From Psychrobacter sp. UBA5136 (GTDB lineage Bacteria; Pseudomonadota; Gammaproteobacteria; Pseudomonadales; Moraxellaceae): a stretch of 64,000 bases of DNA. Shown piece after piece: positions 20,851-30,400 of the stretch. Both the position numbers and the translations under genes were made by a program. The stretch spans positions 1-64,000 of the forward strand of contig NZ_DHYG01000056.1 of assembly GCF_002414005.1 (NCBI RefSeq). Reading direction: 5' to 3'. Position 1 is the stretch's first letter; each line of letters starts with the position of its first letter. Below the pieces are notes generated by a model. It worked only from the letters and a program-made list of their open reading frames with translations, was not told where the DNA came from and searched no databases.

Positions 20851-23232
20851 ATGACAGTACGCAATAACAAGGTAATGATGATGAGCAACCGCGTATCTTC
20901 TACTTTTGCCATCTCTGCATTGGCAATGAGTGTGGTAGCAATAAGTAGCAGTGCTCATGCTGAGCAGCGTATCAATAACGTCTCTGTGGTACAGACGGCA
21001 CCGGCCGTTACCCAAATGCGTTTAGGTTTTGCTGGCAAGCCTGTATTACCTGCTGCCTATCAGCTTGATAATCCAAGCCGTTTGGTATTAGATTTTGAAC
21101 AAGTGCAAAATGGACTCGCCAGCCGCTTTAGTGAATATAACGTCGGTATGATCAATGATGTTACCACTCTAAATAGCGACAGTACCACGCGTCTGATTGT
21201 CGGTCTCAAACAAGCAGGTAACTATACTACTGCTATTGAAGGCAATGATTTGCTACTAACCATCAGCGATCCTAGTCGTCCAGTCATCACCAATGACCCT
21301 GTGCAAGACGTACTTAATGGCAATGCGGGTATGACGACCACTGCCGTGGTCACGCCCATCGTCGAGACCAGTAGCGTAGCGGTTGCGCCGATTAAAACCA
21401 AAGTAGTCAATACTCAAGCGACTAAGGCCCAAGCATCTAAAACACAGGTACCCGCCGATACCATGGTGGTACGCGTCAATCCTTTGTTAAGTCCCCAGCT
21501 TGCTGCTGCACAAGTGAGTAAGCAGTACAGTTATGATGGTTTAACGGCGCTTAATTTCACCGCTGGCAATGATGGCGGCGGCAATGTCAGCATCGCACTT
21601 GCCAACGAAGCCATTCCAGTCGACGTGCAGCGCCAAGGCAATAAACTGGTGGTTCGTTTAACGGGCAGCACTGTGCCGAGAAACTTGCTGCGCCGCTTGA
21701 ATGTGAATAGTGGTTTGGTTAATAGTATTGATACCAAAAACCAAGGTCAAAATGGCGTCATCACTATTAATGTCAAAGAAGATTTTGAGTATCAAGCTTA
21801 CCAGTCAGGCAATCAGCTAAACATCAATATTAGAAAGCCTGAGCTACTTCGTGAGCCAACGCTTGAAGAAAAAGTTTATACCGGCGAAGCGCTATCGATG
21901 GAGTTTCAAGACGTCGAAATCCGCAGTGTCTTAGATATTTTGGCCCAGTTTACAGAAATGAATATTGTGGCCAGTGACTCGGTTGCGGGCAATATCACTT
22001 TGCGCCTGATCAATGTGCCTTGGGATCAAGCGCTAGATATTATTCTAAAAAGTAAGAATCTTGGCAAACGTGAAAACGGCAATGTGATTTTGGTCGCGCC
22101 AGCTACTGAGCTTGCCGAGCAAGAAGCCCGAGAGCTTGCAGCCCAGCAAGCGGTTGAATCTTACGCGCCGCTACGCACTGAGTACATACGTTTAAGCTAT
22201 GCCAAAGCGGCAGATGTGTTGACGCTGATTTCTCAAGGCAGTGGTTCATCGGGTGGCAGTGGCAGCAATACCGGTAATGCAAACTCTGCTGATAATAATA
22301 CTTTATTGTCTAACCGTGGCACGGTAACGGTGGATGAGCGTACCAATACCTTGATTGTTAAGGACGTGGCTGAAAGCATCGAAAACATTCATAAGCTCAT
22401 TAGTAAAATTGATATTCCAGTCCGTCAAGTAATGATTGAAGCGCGAATCGTTAGCGCAACCGATAGCTTTAGTAAAGAGATTGGCGTGCGTTGGGGTATC
22501 TTATCAAATGGCGCGGCCAATAACCGTAACTTGCTGGTCGGTGGTAGTAATCAGACCCTATGGGACTTAAAAGACTTTGATGTAGAAACGACGACGGTCA
22601 ATGGTCAAACCGTCTCTTATCCTAAATACGATATCAGTCGTCCTGATAATTTAAACGTTGATTTAGGGGTTGCCAACCCGGCGGGTAGGATTGCTTTTGG
22701 ACTGCTCAGCATGTCAGATGTAATGCTCGATTTGGAACTATCGGCACTGCAAGCCGATAATCGCGGTGAAGTGATTTCAACACCAAAGATTTTGACCGCT
22801 GACAAACAAACGGCAAAAGTATCCTCTGGTACGCAAATTCCTTATCAAGAAGCATCGGCCAGTGGCGCGACCAGCACCAGCTTTAAAGAAGCGGCATTGA
22901 GTTTGGAAGCCACGCCGAACATCACTCCAGATGGTAAAATCGGTCTGCAACTGCTCATCACCAATGGCACACCGACCATTATTAATAATCAGGTCGCGAT
23001 TGCTGAAGATTCTATTTCAACCAACGTCATTGTTGAAGATGGGCAAACGGTTGTGCTGGGCGGTGTTTTTAAAAACCGTACTAATAATGGTGTCGATAAA
23101 GTACCTTTCTTAGGGGATCTTCCTTATGTCGGTCGTGCCTTCCGTAAGGACGTACGTAATAACTCTAAAGAAGAGCTGTTGATATTTGTCACGCCAAAAT
23201 TAATTAATGATGGCGCCAGCCGTTTAAACTAA
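20851..23232 (+). CDS. pilQ: Type IV pilus secretin PilQ
   Basis: PilQ forms the outer-membrane gated channel for type IV pili. The 793-residue product has a signal peptide (cleavage after about SSSAHA, residue 29). N-terminal AMIN-type regions (PSRLVLDFEQVQNG near 75, again near 215-315) are followed by a secretin N0 domain (LSMEFQDVEIRSVLDILAQF near 350) and an N1 domain. The C-terminal secretin domain contains EVISTPKILTADKQTAKVSSG and VPFLGDLPYVGRAFR. A Ser/Gly/Asn loop lies near residues 465-485. GAGGAATA precedes the ATG. Last gene of the pil operon. Confidence 0.97.
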   Translation: MTVRNNKVMMMSNRVSSTFAISALAMSVVAISSSAHAEQRINNVSVVQTAPAVTQMRLGFAGKPVLPAAYQLDNPSRLVLDFEQVQNGLASRFSEYNVGMINDVTTLNSDSTTRLIVGLKQAGNYTTAIEGNDLLLTISDPSRPVITNDPVQDVLNGNAGMTTTAVVTPIVETSSVAVAPIKTKVVNTQATKAQASKTQVPADTMVVRVNPLLSPQLAAAQVSKQYSYDGLTALNFTAGNDGGGNVSIALANEAIPVDVQRQGNKLVVRLTGSTVPRNLLRRLNVNSGLVNSIDTKNQGQNGVITINVKEDFEYQAYQSGNQLNINIRKPELLREPTLEEKVYTGEALSMEFQDVEIRSVLDILAQFTEMNIVASDSVAGNITLRLINVPWDQALDIILKSKNLGKRENGNVILVAPATELAEQEARELAAQQAVESYAPLRTEYIRLSYAKAADVLTLISQGSGSSGGSGSNTGNANSADNNTLLSNRGTVTVDERTNTLIVKDVAESIENIHKLISKIDIPVRQVMIEARIVSATDSFSKEIGVRWGILSNGAANNRNLLVGGSNQTLWDLKDFDVETTTVNGQTVSYPKYDISRPDNLNVDLGVANPAGRIAFGLLSMSDVMLDLELSALQADNRGEVISTPKILTADKQTAKVSSGTQIPYQEASASGATSTSFKEAALSLEATPNITPDGKIGLQLLITNGTPTIINNQVAIAEDSISTNVIVEDGQTVVLGGVFKNRTNNGVDKVPFLGDLPYVGRAFRKDVRNNSKEELLIFVTPKLINDGASRLN

Positions 23233-23256
23233 TCCATGTTTAATCATTTCATCATA

Positions 23257-23288
23257 GAAAAAAGCAAGCATCAGCGCTTGCTTTTTTT
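23257..23288 (+). terminator. Rho-independent terminator after pilQ
   Basis: GCAAGC at 23264-23269 pairs with GCTTGC at 23276-23281, extended by A/T pairs on both sides, followed by seven T. Confidence 0.85.
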
Positions 23289-23396
23289 ATGGCTGGTTTT
23301 TGCGATCGGCTAGATTTTACGCACAATAATCAACGCCCGTTACTAGCCAGAATATCCATGACGTTGTATCATACCTAATTTAGCTGAGTGCGTATT

Positions 23397-23960
23397 ATGG
23401 TTGAGGAATTACCGTCGGTATTTCTAGTGGGGCCGATGGGAGCGGGGAAGACCACCATTGGCAGGTTGCTTGCTAAGCAGTTGGGGCGCTCGTTTGTTGA
23501 CAGTGACTGGTATATTGAGTCGCAAACCGGTGCAGACATTGCTTGGATATTTGCCAAAGAAGGCGAAGCGGGCTTTCGTGAGCGCGAGACACGCGCCATC
23601 AATGAGCTGACCCAGCAACCGCAAATTGTCTTAGCAACGGGCGGCGGCGCGGTGATGGCCGCTGAAAATCGGAAATTTCTTCACGAGCGCGGTATTGTCG
23701 TTTACCTTAATGCCCCAGTGGACGTACAAATGGCACGTACCGCCAAAGATAAGTCGCGACCATTGTTACAGCAACCAAACCCTAGGAAGATATTGCAGGA
23801 TTTGTATAGCGCCCGCGATCCCTTATATCGGCAAGTGGCGCATATCATCATGCCAACCGGCCATACTTATCCTCGCCATATGGTCAGCCAGTTATTTCAG
23901 CAACTCGAAGCATTTTGCGCCGCATCTTCTATGACTTCAGCACACAAAGAAGATGAATAA
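23397..23960 (+). CDS. aroK: Shikimate kinase I
   Basis: AroK phosphorylates shikimate with ATP in aromatic amino acid synthesis. The P-loop GPMGAGKT is at residues 12-19, shikimate-binding SDWYIE follows near 40, and RERETRAI and ATGGGAV match the family. The lid region KDKSRPLLQ is present. I chose the ATG at 23397 (187 aa); a GTG at 23388 adds three residues. It lies after the pilQ terminator and heads aroK-aroB-SPOR gene-gltBD, a well-known gamma order. Confidence 0.96.
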   Translation: MVEELPSVFLVGPMGAGKTTIGRLLAKQLGRSFVDSDWYIESQTGADIAWIFAKEGEAGFRERETRAINELTQQPQIVLATGGGAVMAAENRKFLHERGIVVYLNAPVDVQMARTAKDKSRPLLQQPNPRKILQDLYSARDPLYRQVAHIIMPTGHTYPRHMVSQLFQQLEAFCAASSMTSAHKEDE

Positions 23961-24049
23961 TAAAGAAGCAATTTTATTCTATAAATTAAAAAAGCTTAAT
24001 AAACACATCCGCTAATTTTAACGCTTTCCTCATGTTTAAGGAGATTTTC

Positions 24050-25192
24050 ATGGCAACGCCACTGTTTTATGCCAACCTAACAGTACAAACGCAAAGTCAT
24101 GATTATCCTATTATCATTACTGAAAATAGCAGGACTGAAAATAGCAAGCTAAGCAGCTCTGAAAACGTTGCCAAAAAAAACAGCATGGCAAGCCAAATCG
24201 CGTCTTATATTACCGGTCGTCAGGTCCTTATCGTTACCAATGACACGGTGGCGCCTTTATATTTACAAGCTTTACAAGAGGCGCTTGCAGCAGACTTTAC
24301 CGTCAATGTCTGTGTGCTGCCAGATGGTGAGCAATATAAAAATCAAACCAGTATCAATCAGATTTATGATGCGCTGATGGCGGCGCACTTTAACCGCGAT
24401 GTGACCTTAATCGCGCTTGGTGGCGGTGTGGTCGGTGATATGACAGGATTTGCCGCGGCAAGTTTTATGCGCGGGGTCAATTTTATCCAAATCCCAACGT
24501 CTTTATTGTCACAAGTAGATTCAAGCGTTGGCGGTAAGACCGGTATCAATCATCCTCAAGGTAAAAACATGATTGGCGCATTTTGGCAGCCGCAAATGGT
24601 ACTTGCCGATATGAGTACGCTAAAAACCTTGCCAGCACGCGAGCTATCAGCAGGCTTGGCGGAAGTCATCAAATACGCGCTGATTATGGATGTGGAGTTT
24701 CTGACTTGGCTTGAGCAAAACCTGCCAGCGATGATGGCGTTAGACTTAGCCGTACTTGGCGAGGCGGTAAAGCGCTGTTGCCAGTATAAAGCCGATATCG
24801 TCGCGCAAGATGAAAGAGAGTCTGGCGTGCGCGCTTTATTAAACTTTGGTCATACTTTTGGTCATGTGATTGAAACCCATGAAGGATATGGCAACTGGCT
24901 ACATGGTGAGGCGGTCGCGGCTGGCATGGTGCAAGCCGCTGAGCTGTCGCAAAAAATTGGTTGGCTAACAAGCGCTGACGTTGAGCGTATTAAACGCGTA
25001 CTCACCTTGGCAAACTTACCGATTACGCCGCCCACTATTGACGTACAGACCGCTTTAGGTTTGATGGGTCACGATAAAAAAGTCAAACACGGACAAATCC
25101 GCCTTATTTTGTTAAAATCACTAGGTAGTGCAGTATTGACCAATGATTTCGATGCCAAGCTTTTGACCGAAGTATTGTCACAACATCGCTAA
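24050..25192 (+). CDS. aroB: 3-dehydroquinate synthase
   Basis: AroB converts DAHP to 3-dehydroquinate using NAD+ and a divalent metal. Visible motifs are LGGGVVGDMTGFAA (nucleotide binding), SSVGGKTGINHPQGKNMIGA (active site) and the metal ligands in LNFGHTFGHVIE and NWLHGEAV. I place the start at 24050 because AAGGAG at 24038-24043 has ideal spacing; an in-frame ATG lies at 24032. Length is 380 residues. A Ser/Asn-rich insertion at about residues 22-45 is not present in E. coli AroB and looks like a surface loop. Confidence 0.96.
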   Translation: MATPLFYANLTVQTQSHDYPIIITENSRTENSKLSSSENVAKKNSMASQIASYITGRQVLIVTNDTVAPLYLQALQEALAADFTVNVCVLPDGEQYKNQTSINQIYDALMAAHFNRDVTLIALGGGVVGDMTGFAAASFMRGVNFIQIPTSLLSQVDSSVGGKTGINHPQGKNMIGAFWQPQMVLADMSTLKTLPARELSAGLAEVIKYALIMDVEFLTWLEQNLPAMMALDLAVLGEAVKRCCQYKADIVAQDERESGVRALLNFGHTFGHVIETHEGYGNWLHGEAVAAGMVQAAELSQKIGWLTSADVERIKRVLTLANLPITPPTIDVQTALGLMGHDKKVKHGQIRLILLKSLGSAVLTNDFDAKLLTEVLSQHR

Positions 25193-25345
25193 TAAGGCTT
25201 GATAAGCCGTCACTACTTTCATTCTTAGTTAAAGCAGTGAATAAATAGTGGTGATAGTACATTGTAATAATTGTAATAAATATTGCTTTATCCATAGCTT
25301 TTTATAAGACTTACTTTATAAGTTTTCTTTCCCAAGGACATCTTC

Positions 25346-26521
25346 ATGGCAGCACCACGCTCGACGACTCGCACAGCTGGGCAAAAGTATCGCCGTCAAG
25401 CATTGATTTGGTTGGTAGCGACCCTACTATTGGGCGTGTTTACCGCCTTGGTCTGGATGTTTAGCCAAACGCCAGCGATGGGCGCAAAGATTGAAAATGA
25501 GCCGATATCAGCGCCGCAAACCACAACCGCAGAGCTTGAGCAGCCGCTAAAGATTGAGTCTTTGCATGAGCTTGACACCGATGTGCAGCCGATTAATTTT
25601 GATACCACGGTCAAAGATTTGCGCAGCTATCCTGATGAGTTTAAAGATAAGCGTTATCTGCTCGCTAATAAGGGCAAGTGGACCGTGCAGGTGATGAATG
25701 TCGCGGAAAATGATGTGATTGTCAGCTATTTAGAAAGCCGAGAGGATCGCAAAAAGTTCGCTTATTTCCGCTACCTTGATGAAAACGATCAAGTGCGTTA
25801 TATGCTGACTTATGGGCTGATGAGCAGTCCACAAGAAGCGGTCGGCGCGGCTAAGCTTGTCGATTTTAAACTGCCGGCGAACGTGCGTGTCTTACCTGAA
25901 GAGATCAATCGCTACGTCAGTATTATCGACAATTATGAACGCCCTGACCCGGTTAAAGACTTGAGTACCAAGCGCACGCGTGCTGTAAATTTGCGTCCAA
26001 CCAAACGCGAAGTACCAGTGCGTCAACACAGACAAGCGGCCGATAACGGTAATAGCCAAGCAGTAAATAATAAGGCCAATCGCGATGGTCAACAAGGCAG
26101 CAGTGATGGCAGCAATGAAAGCATCCGCCGGTCAATCGATACCTCTGACACCTTGACTGTCAACGAAGAGCGTACGGTCGACATCGACGGACAAACAACG
26201 ACTACGCAAAATCCTACAAATGCGGATACGAACCGCAAACCTGAAGCAGAAGCCAAAAAACCAGCCAACGCTGGAAACTCAGCAAATAACGTTTCAAGCA
26301 ATAGTAATGCACCAAAAAAACCGCCTGTGGTTGAAGCGCCTAAGCCGCCAAATGGCAATGCTAACAATGCCAATAGTGCTAACGCCACCAATAAAAATGC
26401 CAATGCTGCTGGTAAAAATGCCAACGCTAATGCCAGTGCTAATCCTAATGCTGCAAAAAATAGCGCCTCAAAAAACAACAATGACAGCATAAAAGAGTTA
26501 ATTGAAGAAAAAAGCAATTAG
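25346..26521 (+). CDS. SPOR-domain-like (DamX-type) membrane protein
   Basis: The 391-residue bitopic protein has a basic cytoplasmic N-terminus and one membrane helix (ALIWLVATLLLGVFTALVWM, about residues 21-40). A periplasmic SPOR-like region follows at about 108-192, with KWTVQVMNVAENDVIVSYLE, then MLTYGLMSSPQEAVGAAKLV. SPOR domains bind denuded glycan at division septa. After residue 220 the chain is low-complexity, very Asn/Ala-rich. The position between aroB and gltB matches the SPOR/DamX-like gene of Pseudomonas and E. coli. The SPOR call rests on pattern and context, not on a profile search. Confidence 0.75.
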   Translation: MAAPRSTTRTAGQKYRRQALIWLVATLLLGVFTALVWMFSQTPAMGAKIENEPISAPQTTTAELEQPLKIESLHELDTDVQPINFDTTVKDLRSYPDEFKDKRYLLANKGKWTVQVMNVAENDVIVSYLESREDRKKFAYFRYLDENDQVRYMLTYGLMSSPQEAVGAAKLVDFKLPANVRVLPEEINRYVSIIDNYERPDPVKDLSTKRTRAVNLRPTKREVPVRQHRQAADNGNSQAVNNKANRDGQQGSSDGSNESIRRSIDTSDTLTVNEERTVDIDGQTTTTQNPTNADTNRKPEAEAKKPANAGNSANNVSSNSNAPKKPPVVEAPKPPNGNANNANSANATNKNANAAGKNANANASANPNAAKNSASKNNNDSIKELIEEKSN

Positions 26522-26540
26522 TTTTACTGAGTGTTTTATT

Positions 26541-26581
26541 TAAAAAGTCTATGTCATCTTTTATGGCGTGGGCTTTTTTTT
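26541..26581 (+). terminator. Rho-independent terminator after the SPOR-like gene
   Basis: A long stem with several G-T pairs (AAAAAGTCTATGTCAT with ATGGCGTGGGCTTTTT) around a CTTTT loop ends in a run of eight T. Confidence 0.75.
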
Positions 26582-27455
26582 GTGTTAGCGATTTTGTTTA
26601 TCATTAAAACACCTTAGAAACGTTTATACGGGTGGCTTTTAATCAGATTTATTCTGGAGAGTTGGCTATTAATGTCTTATTGATAACATAAGTTTTTACA
26701 AAAATGGGCGGCTGCAGCGACAGAAAAAACTAGATTTTTTATTAATCATTAACTAAGATAACTGAGGGCGACGTTCTGTATAGTTATCGTAAACCATTCT
26801 TTAACACCTCGGCATTGAGTAAGTAAGCCTGAAATATGAGGCGTTCTTACAACCATGTTGTCGTCTCAAGCGCTGCTACTTGCTACCCCTATTTAACGTA
26901 ACGCAAGTGGCGCAGCTCCTCATTCTTACCCTGATTAGGGTTGTTAAGGCGCTTGAATATAGGGCGTCTGTTATTCACATTTGGCGGCATACTATAGTTT
27001 GATTTGCTGCTTTATCAGTCAGTTTTCACCAACTTTGCTCAGACTTTATCGACGTTGTTGACGCTTATTTAGGCTTAACCAACAACGCTTAACCAACAAG
27101 GGTTTTAAGGCTCGCATTGAGTACCTTAACTGATAAAAGATGGGCACAGTTTGACAGCAACCGATAGAGCATAACGTAAAATGCTTAAAGGTTTGGTAGG
27201 GCGGTAACCATTTATATCACCTTATCTCACCATCCAACCTTTTCGTATCTACCGTTAAACCAATAGCTTAAATGACTATAAAGTAAAGAGAGCTGTGATA
27301 AGTATTTTTATCACCCTCAAAGCGCTTGCATTATTTTCTCCGCTTGCGCTTCATTAATCCGCTTATGTGAATATACTAGCCCGTTCTGCCTGCGGAGTTT
27401 GGTTGATGCTTCATATTGGAAGTATACGCCGCCCGCTCACTTAAAAGGACAAGCT
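26582..27455. other. Long spacer upstream of gltB
   Basis: About 870 nt without a supported gene. It contains a 13-bp direct repeat at 27073-27099. A possible long stem-loop pairs AAAGGTT near 27189 with AACCTTT near 27236 and is followed by TTCG rather than a T-run. The gltB ribosome-binding site AAAAGGA (27443-27449) lies at its end. Such a long leader suggests regulated gltBD expression; I cannot name a regulator site. Confidence 0.5.
27073..27099. repeat. 13-bp direct repeat, period 14
   Basis: GCTTAACCAACAA occurs at 27073-27085 and 27087-27099 with one base between, in the gltB upstream region. Confidence 0.85.
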
Positions 27456-30400
27456 ATGTCAATGATTTCCTCCTCTACGCATTTGGCGACCCCAGATGAC
27501 TTCTCTGATAACTGCGGCTTTGGTTTGATTGCTCATATCGAGGGACAAGCCAGTCACGATTTGGTAAAAACCGCCATTCATAGTTTAAGTTGTATGACCC
27601 ATCGCGGCGGCGTAGCTGCCGATGGTAAGACCGGTGATGGCTGTGGTTTATTGCTGGCGACGCCGACGTCATTTTTTAAACATATCGCGGCTGAGCAAGG
27701 CTTTACGACGACTGCCAACTTCGCTGTTGGCATGGTGTTTGTTAATTTAGATGAAGCAAAAGCGCAGTATAGTCAGCAGGTGCTTAATGAAGAGATTAGT
27801 GCCCAAGGCTTAGAAGTGGCGGGCTGGCGTGATGTGCCGCTTGATTTAAGTATTGTTGGTGAGATTGGTCGTCAGACATTACCCGGTTTTCAGCAAGTAT
27901 TTGTCAATGCGTCAGACGACCTAGCGGCTGATGACTTTAACCGCAAATTGTTTGTTGCGCGTAAAAAAGCCGAGCAGCGTCTGCTCGATGACGAGCTGTT
28001 TTATGTTTGCTCATTAAACTGCCAGACGATTATTTATAAAGGTTTGGTCATGCCATCAGACCTGCCAGCGTTCTTTTTAGACTTACAAGATACGCGTTTG
28101 GCCTCGCATATTGTGGTCTTCCATCAGCGCTTTTCGACCAATACTTTGCCGCGTTGGCCACTGGCGCAGCCGTTTCGTTATTTGGCGCACAATGGCGAGC
28201 TTAATACCATCACCGGCAACCGTAGCTGGTCTGAGGCGCGCACGCCAAAATTAAAATCTAATAAGCTGCCCAATTTAGATGAATTGACGCCACTGGTGAA
28301 TAGCACAGGCTCGGATTCATCAAGCTTGGATAATATGCTTGAAGTGCTGATGTCGGGCGGTATGAGTTTGTTTCATGCGATGTCGATTTTGGTGCCACCG
28401 GCTTGGCAAAATGTCGATAGCATGGATATGGACTTGCGCGCGTTTTATGAGTTCTACTCGCAGCATATGGAAGCGTGGGATGGCCCAGCAGGTTTAGTGA
28501 TTCAAGATGGCCGCTACGCCGTTTGTATGCTTGATCGCAATGGTCTGCGTCCGTCGCGTTGGGTAACGACTAAGAACGGCTATATCACGGTGGCGTCAGA
28601 AGTCGGCGTTTGGGATTTTGCGCCAAAAGATGTGCTTGCTAAAGGTCGGGTTGGCCCAGGACAAATGCTGGTTATCGATACCATGACCGGTCAAATCATG
28701 GATACCAAAGCCATTGCAACGTTACTTAAAAAAGCGCACCCGTATCGTAAGTGGCTGCGTGAAGAGGCGACTCGTATCCGCGATGATGAGCGCTTAGAAG
28801 AAATACTTGCAGCACAAGCTTGCCGCGGTGAGCCGCTCAAAGCGCTGCAAAAAATGTATCACATCACCAATGAAGAGCGCACCGAAATCATCCGCCCTAA
28901 TGCGGAAAATGCGCAAGAGCCGGTCGGTTCGATGGGTGATGATACGCCAATGGCCGTGCTATCGCAGCAAATCCGTCACGTCGGTGATTTCTTTCGGCAG
29001 CAATTTGCACAGGTGACCAACCCACCAATTGATCCGCTGCGTGAATCCATTGTGATGTCGCTACAGACGTGCCTCGGCGCGGAAACCAATGTGTTTGCGC
29101 CATCAGCAAAGGATGCGCACCGAATTATCTTATCGTCGCCAGTACTATCAGCAAGTAAAATGCAGCAGCTTGAAACTTTAGAAGATCCCGCGTTTCAAAT
29201 GACGCGTATCGACTTAAACTACGATGCCAATCTTGAATTATCAGCCGCCATTACAGCCATTTGTGAGCAAGTAGCAAACAGCATTCGTGCGGGCCATACC
29301 TTGATTGTCTTGTCTGATAAAAACATTACCGCTGATAAAGTGCCAGCCAACGCCATTATGGTCACTGGCGCGGTGCATCATTACTTAATTGCACAAGGGA
29401 TTCGTACCGATGCCAATTTAATCATCGAGACAGGTCTGGCGCGCGATTCGCATCAAGTGGCGGTATTGATTGGCTTTGGCGCAACCTGCGTGTATCCGTA
29501 TCTGGCTTATGATGTCATTGATGATTTGGTGGCGACGGGTGAGCTGCTTGGCGATCCAATTCAAGCGCGGGTCAATTTCCGTAAAGGCTTGGATAAAGGG
29601 CTGCTAAAAATCTTATCAAAAATGGGTATCTCTACCATTGTCTCTTACCGCGGCGCGCAATTATTTGAAGCGGTGGGGCTTTCTGAAGAAGTAGTAAACC
29701 TGTGCTTTAAAGGTGTGCAAAGTCGTATTAAAGGCGCCACTTTTGCTGATTTGGCTGCCGACCAAGCGCAATTGGCGGCCAATGCCTTTAAACGCCGCGC
29801 GCCGCTTGACCAAGGTGGTTTGCTCAAATTTGTCTTTAATAAAGAATATCATGCCTTTAATCCTGATGTGATTAATAGCCTGCATACCGCCGTACGGACA
29901 GGCAATTATGACAATTATCGTAATTATGCCGACTTGGTTAATAGTCGCCCCGTAGCAACCTTGCGAGATTTGCTGCAACTAAAGACTGATAACTCAATTG
30001 ACGTGAATGAGGTCGAAGATATCTCAGCAATCCTGTCGCGCTTTGACTCGGCTGGCATGTCATTGGGGGCTTTATCGCCCGAAGCCCATGAAGCGATTGC
30101 TATGGCGATGAATACCATCGGAGGGCGCTCAAACTCTGGTGAGGGCGGCGAAGATCCTGTGCGTTATGGCACGCTGCGAAATTCAAAAATTAAGCAAATT
30201 GCCTCAGGTCGCTTTGGGGTCACACCGGCGTATCTGCGTTCGGCAGAAGTGCTGCAAATTAAAGTTGCTCAAGGGGCGAAACCGGGCGAAGGCGGTCAGC
30301 TGCCGGGCGGTAAGGTTAACGCCCTCATCGCGCGCCTGCGTTATTCGGTACCGGGGGTGACGCTCATATCACCGCCGCCGCATCATGATATTTATTCGAT

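Noticed and set aside
26089..26517. 142-residue hydrophobic frame antisense to the SPOR-like gene
   Set aside because: It is the complement of Asn/Ala-rich codons, which read as Leu/Ala on the other strand; a composition artefact.
27399..27455. TTG-started extension of gltB
   Set aside because: The ATG at 27456 has a good AAAAGGA site and gives a normal short propeptide before the catalytic Cys.
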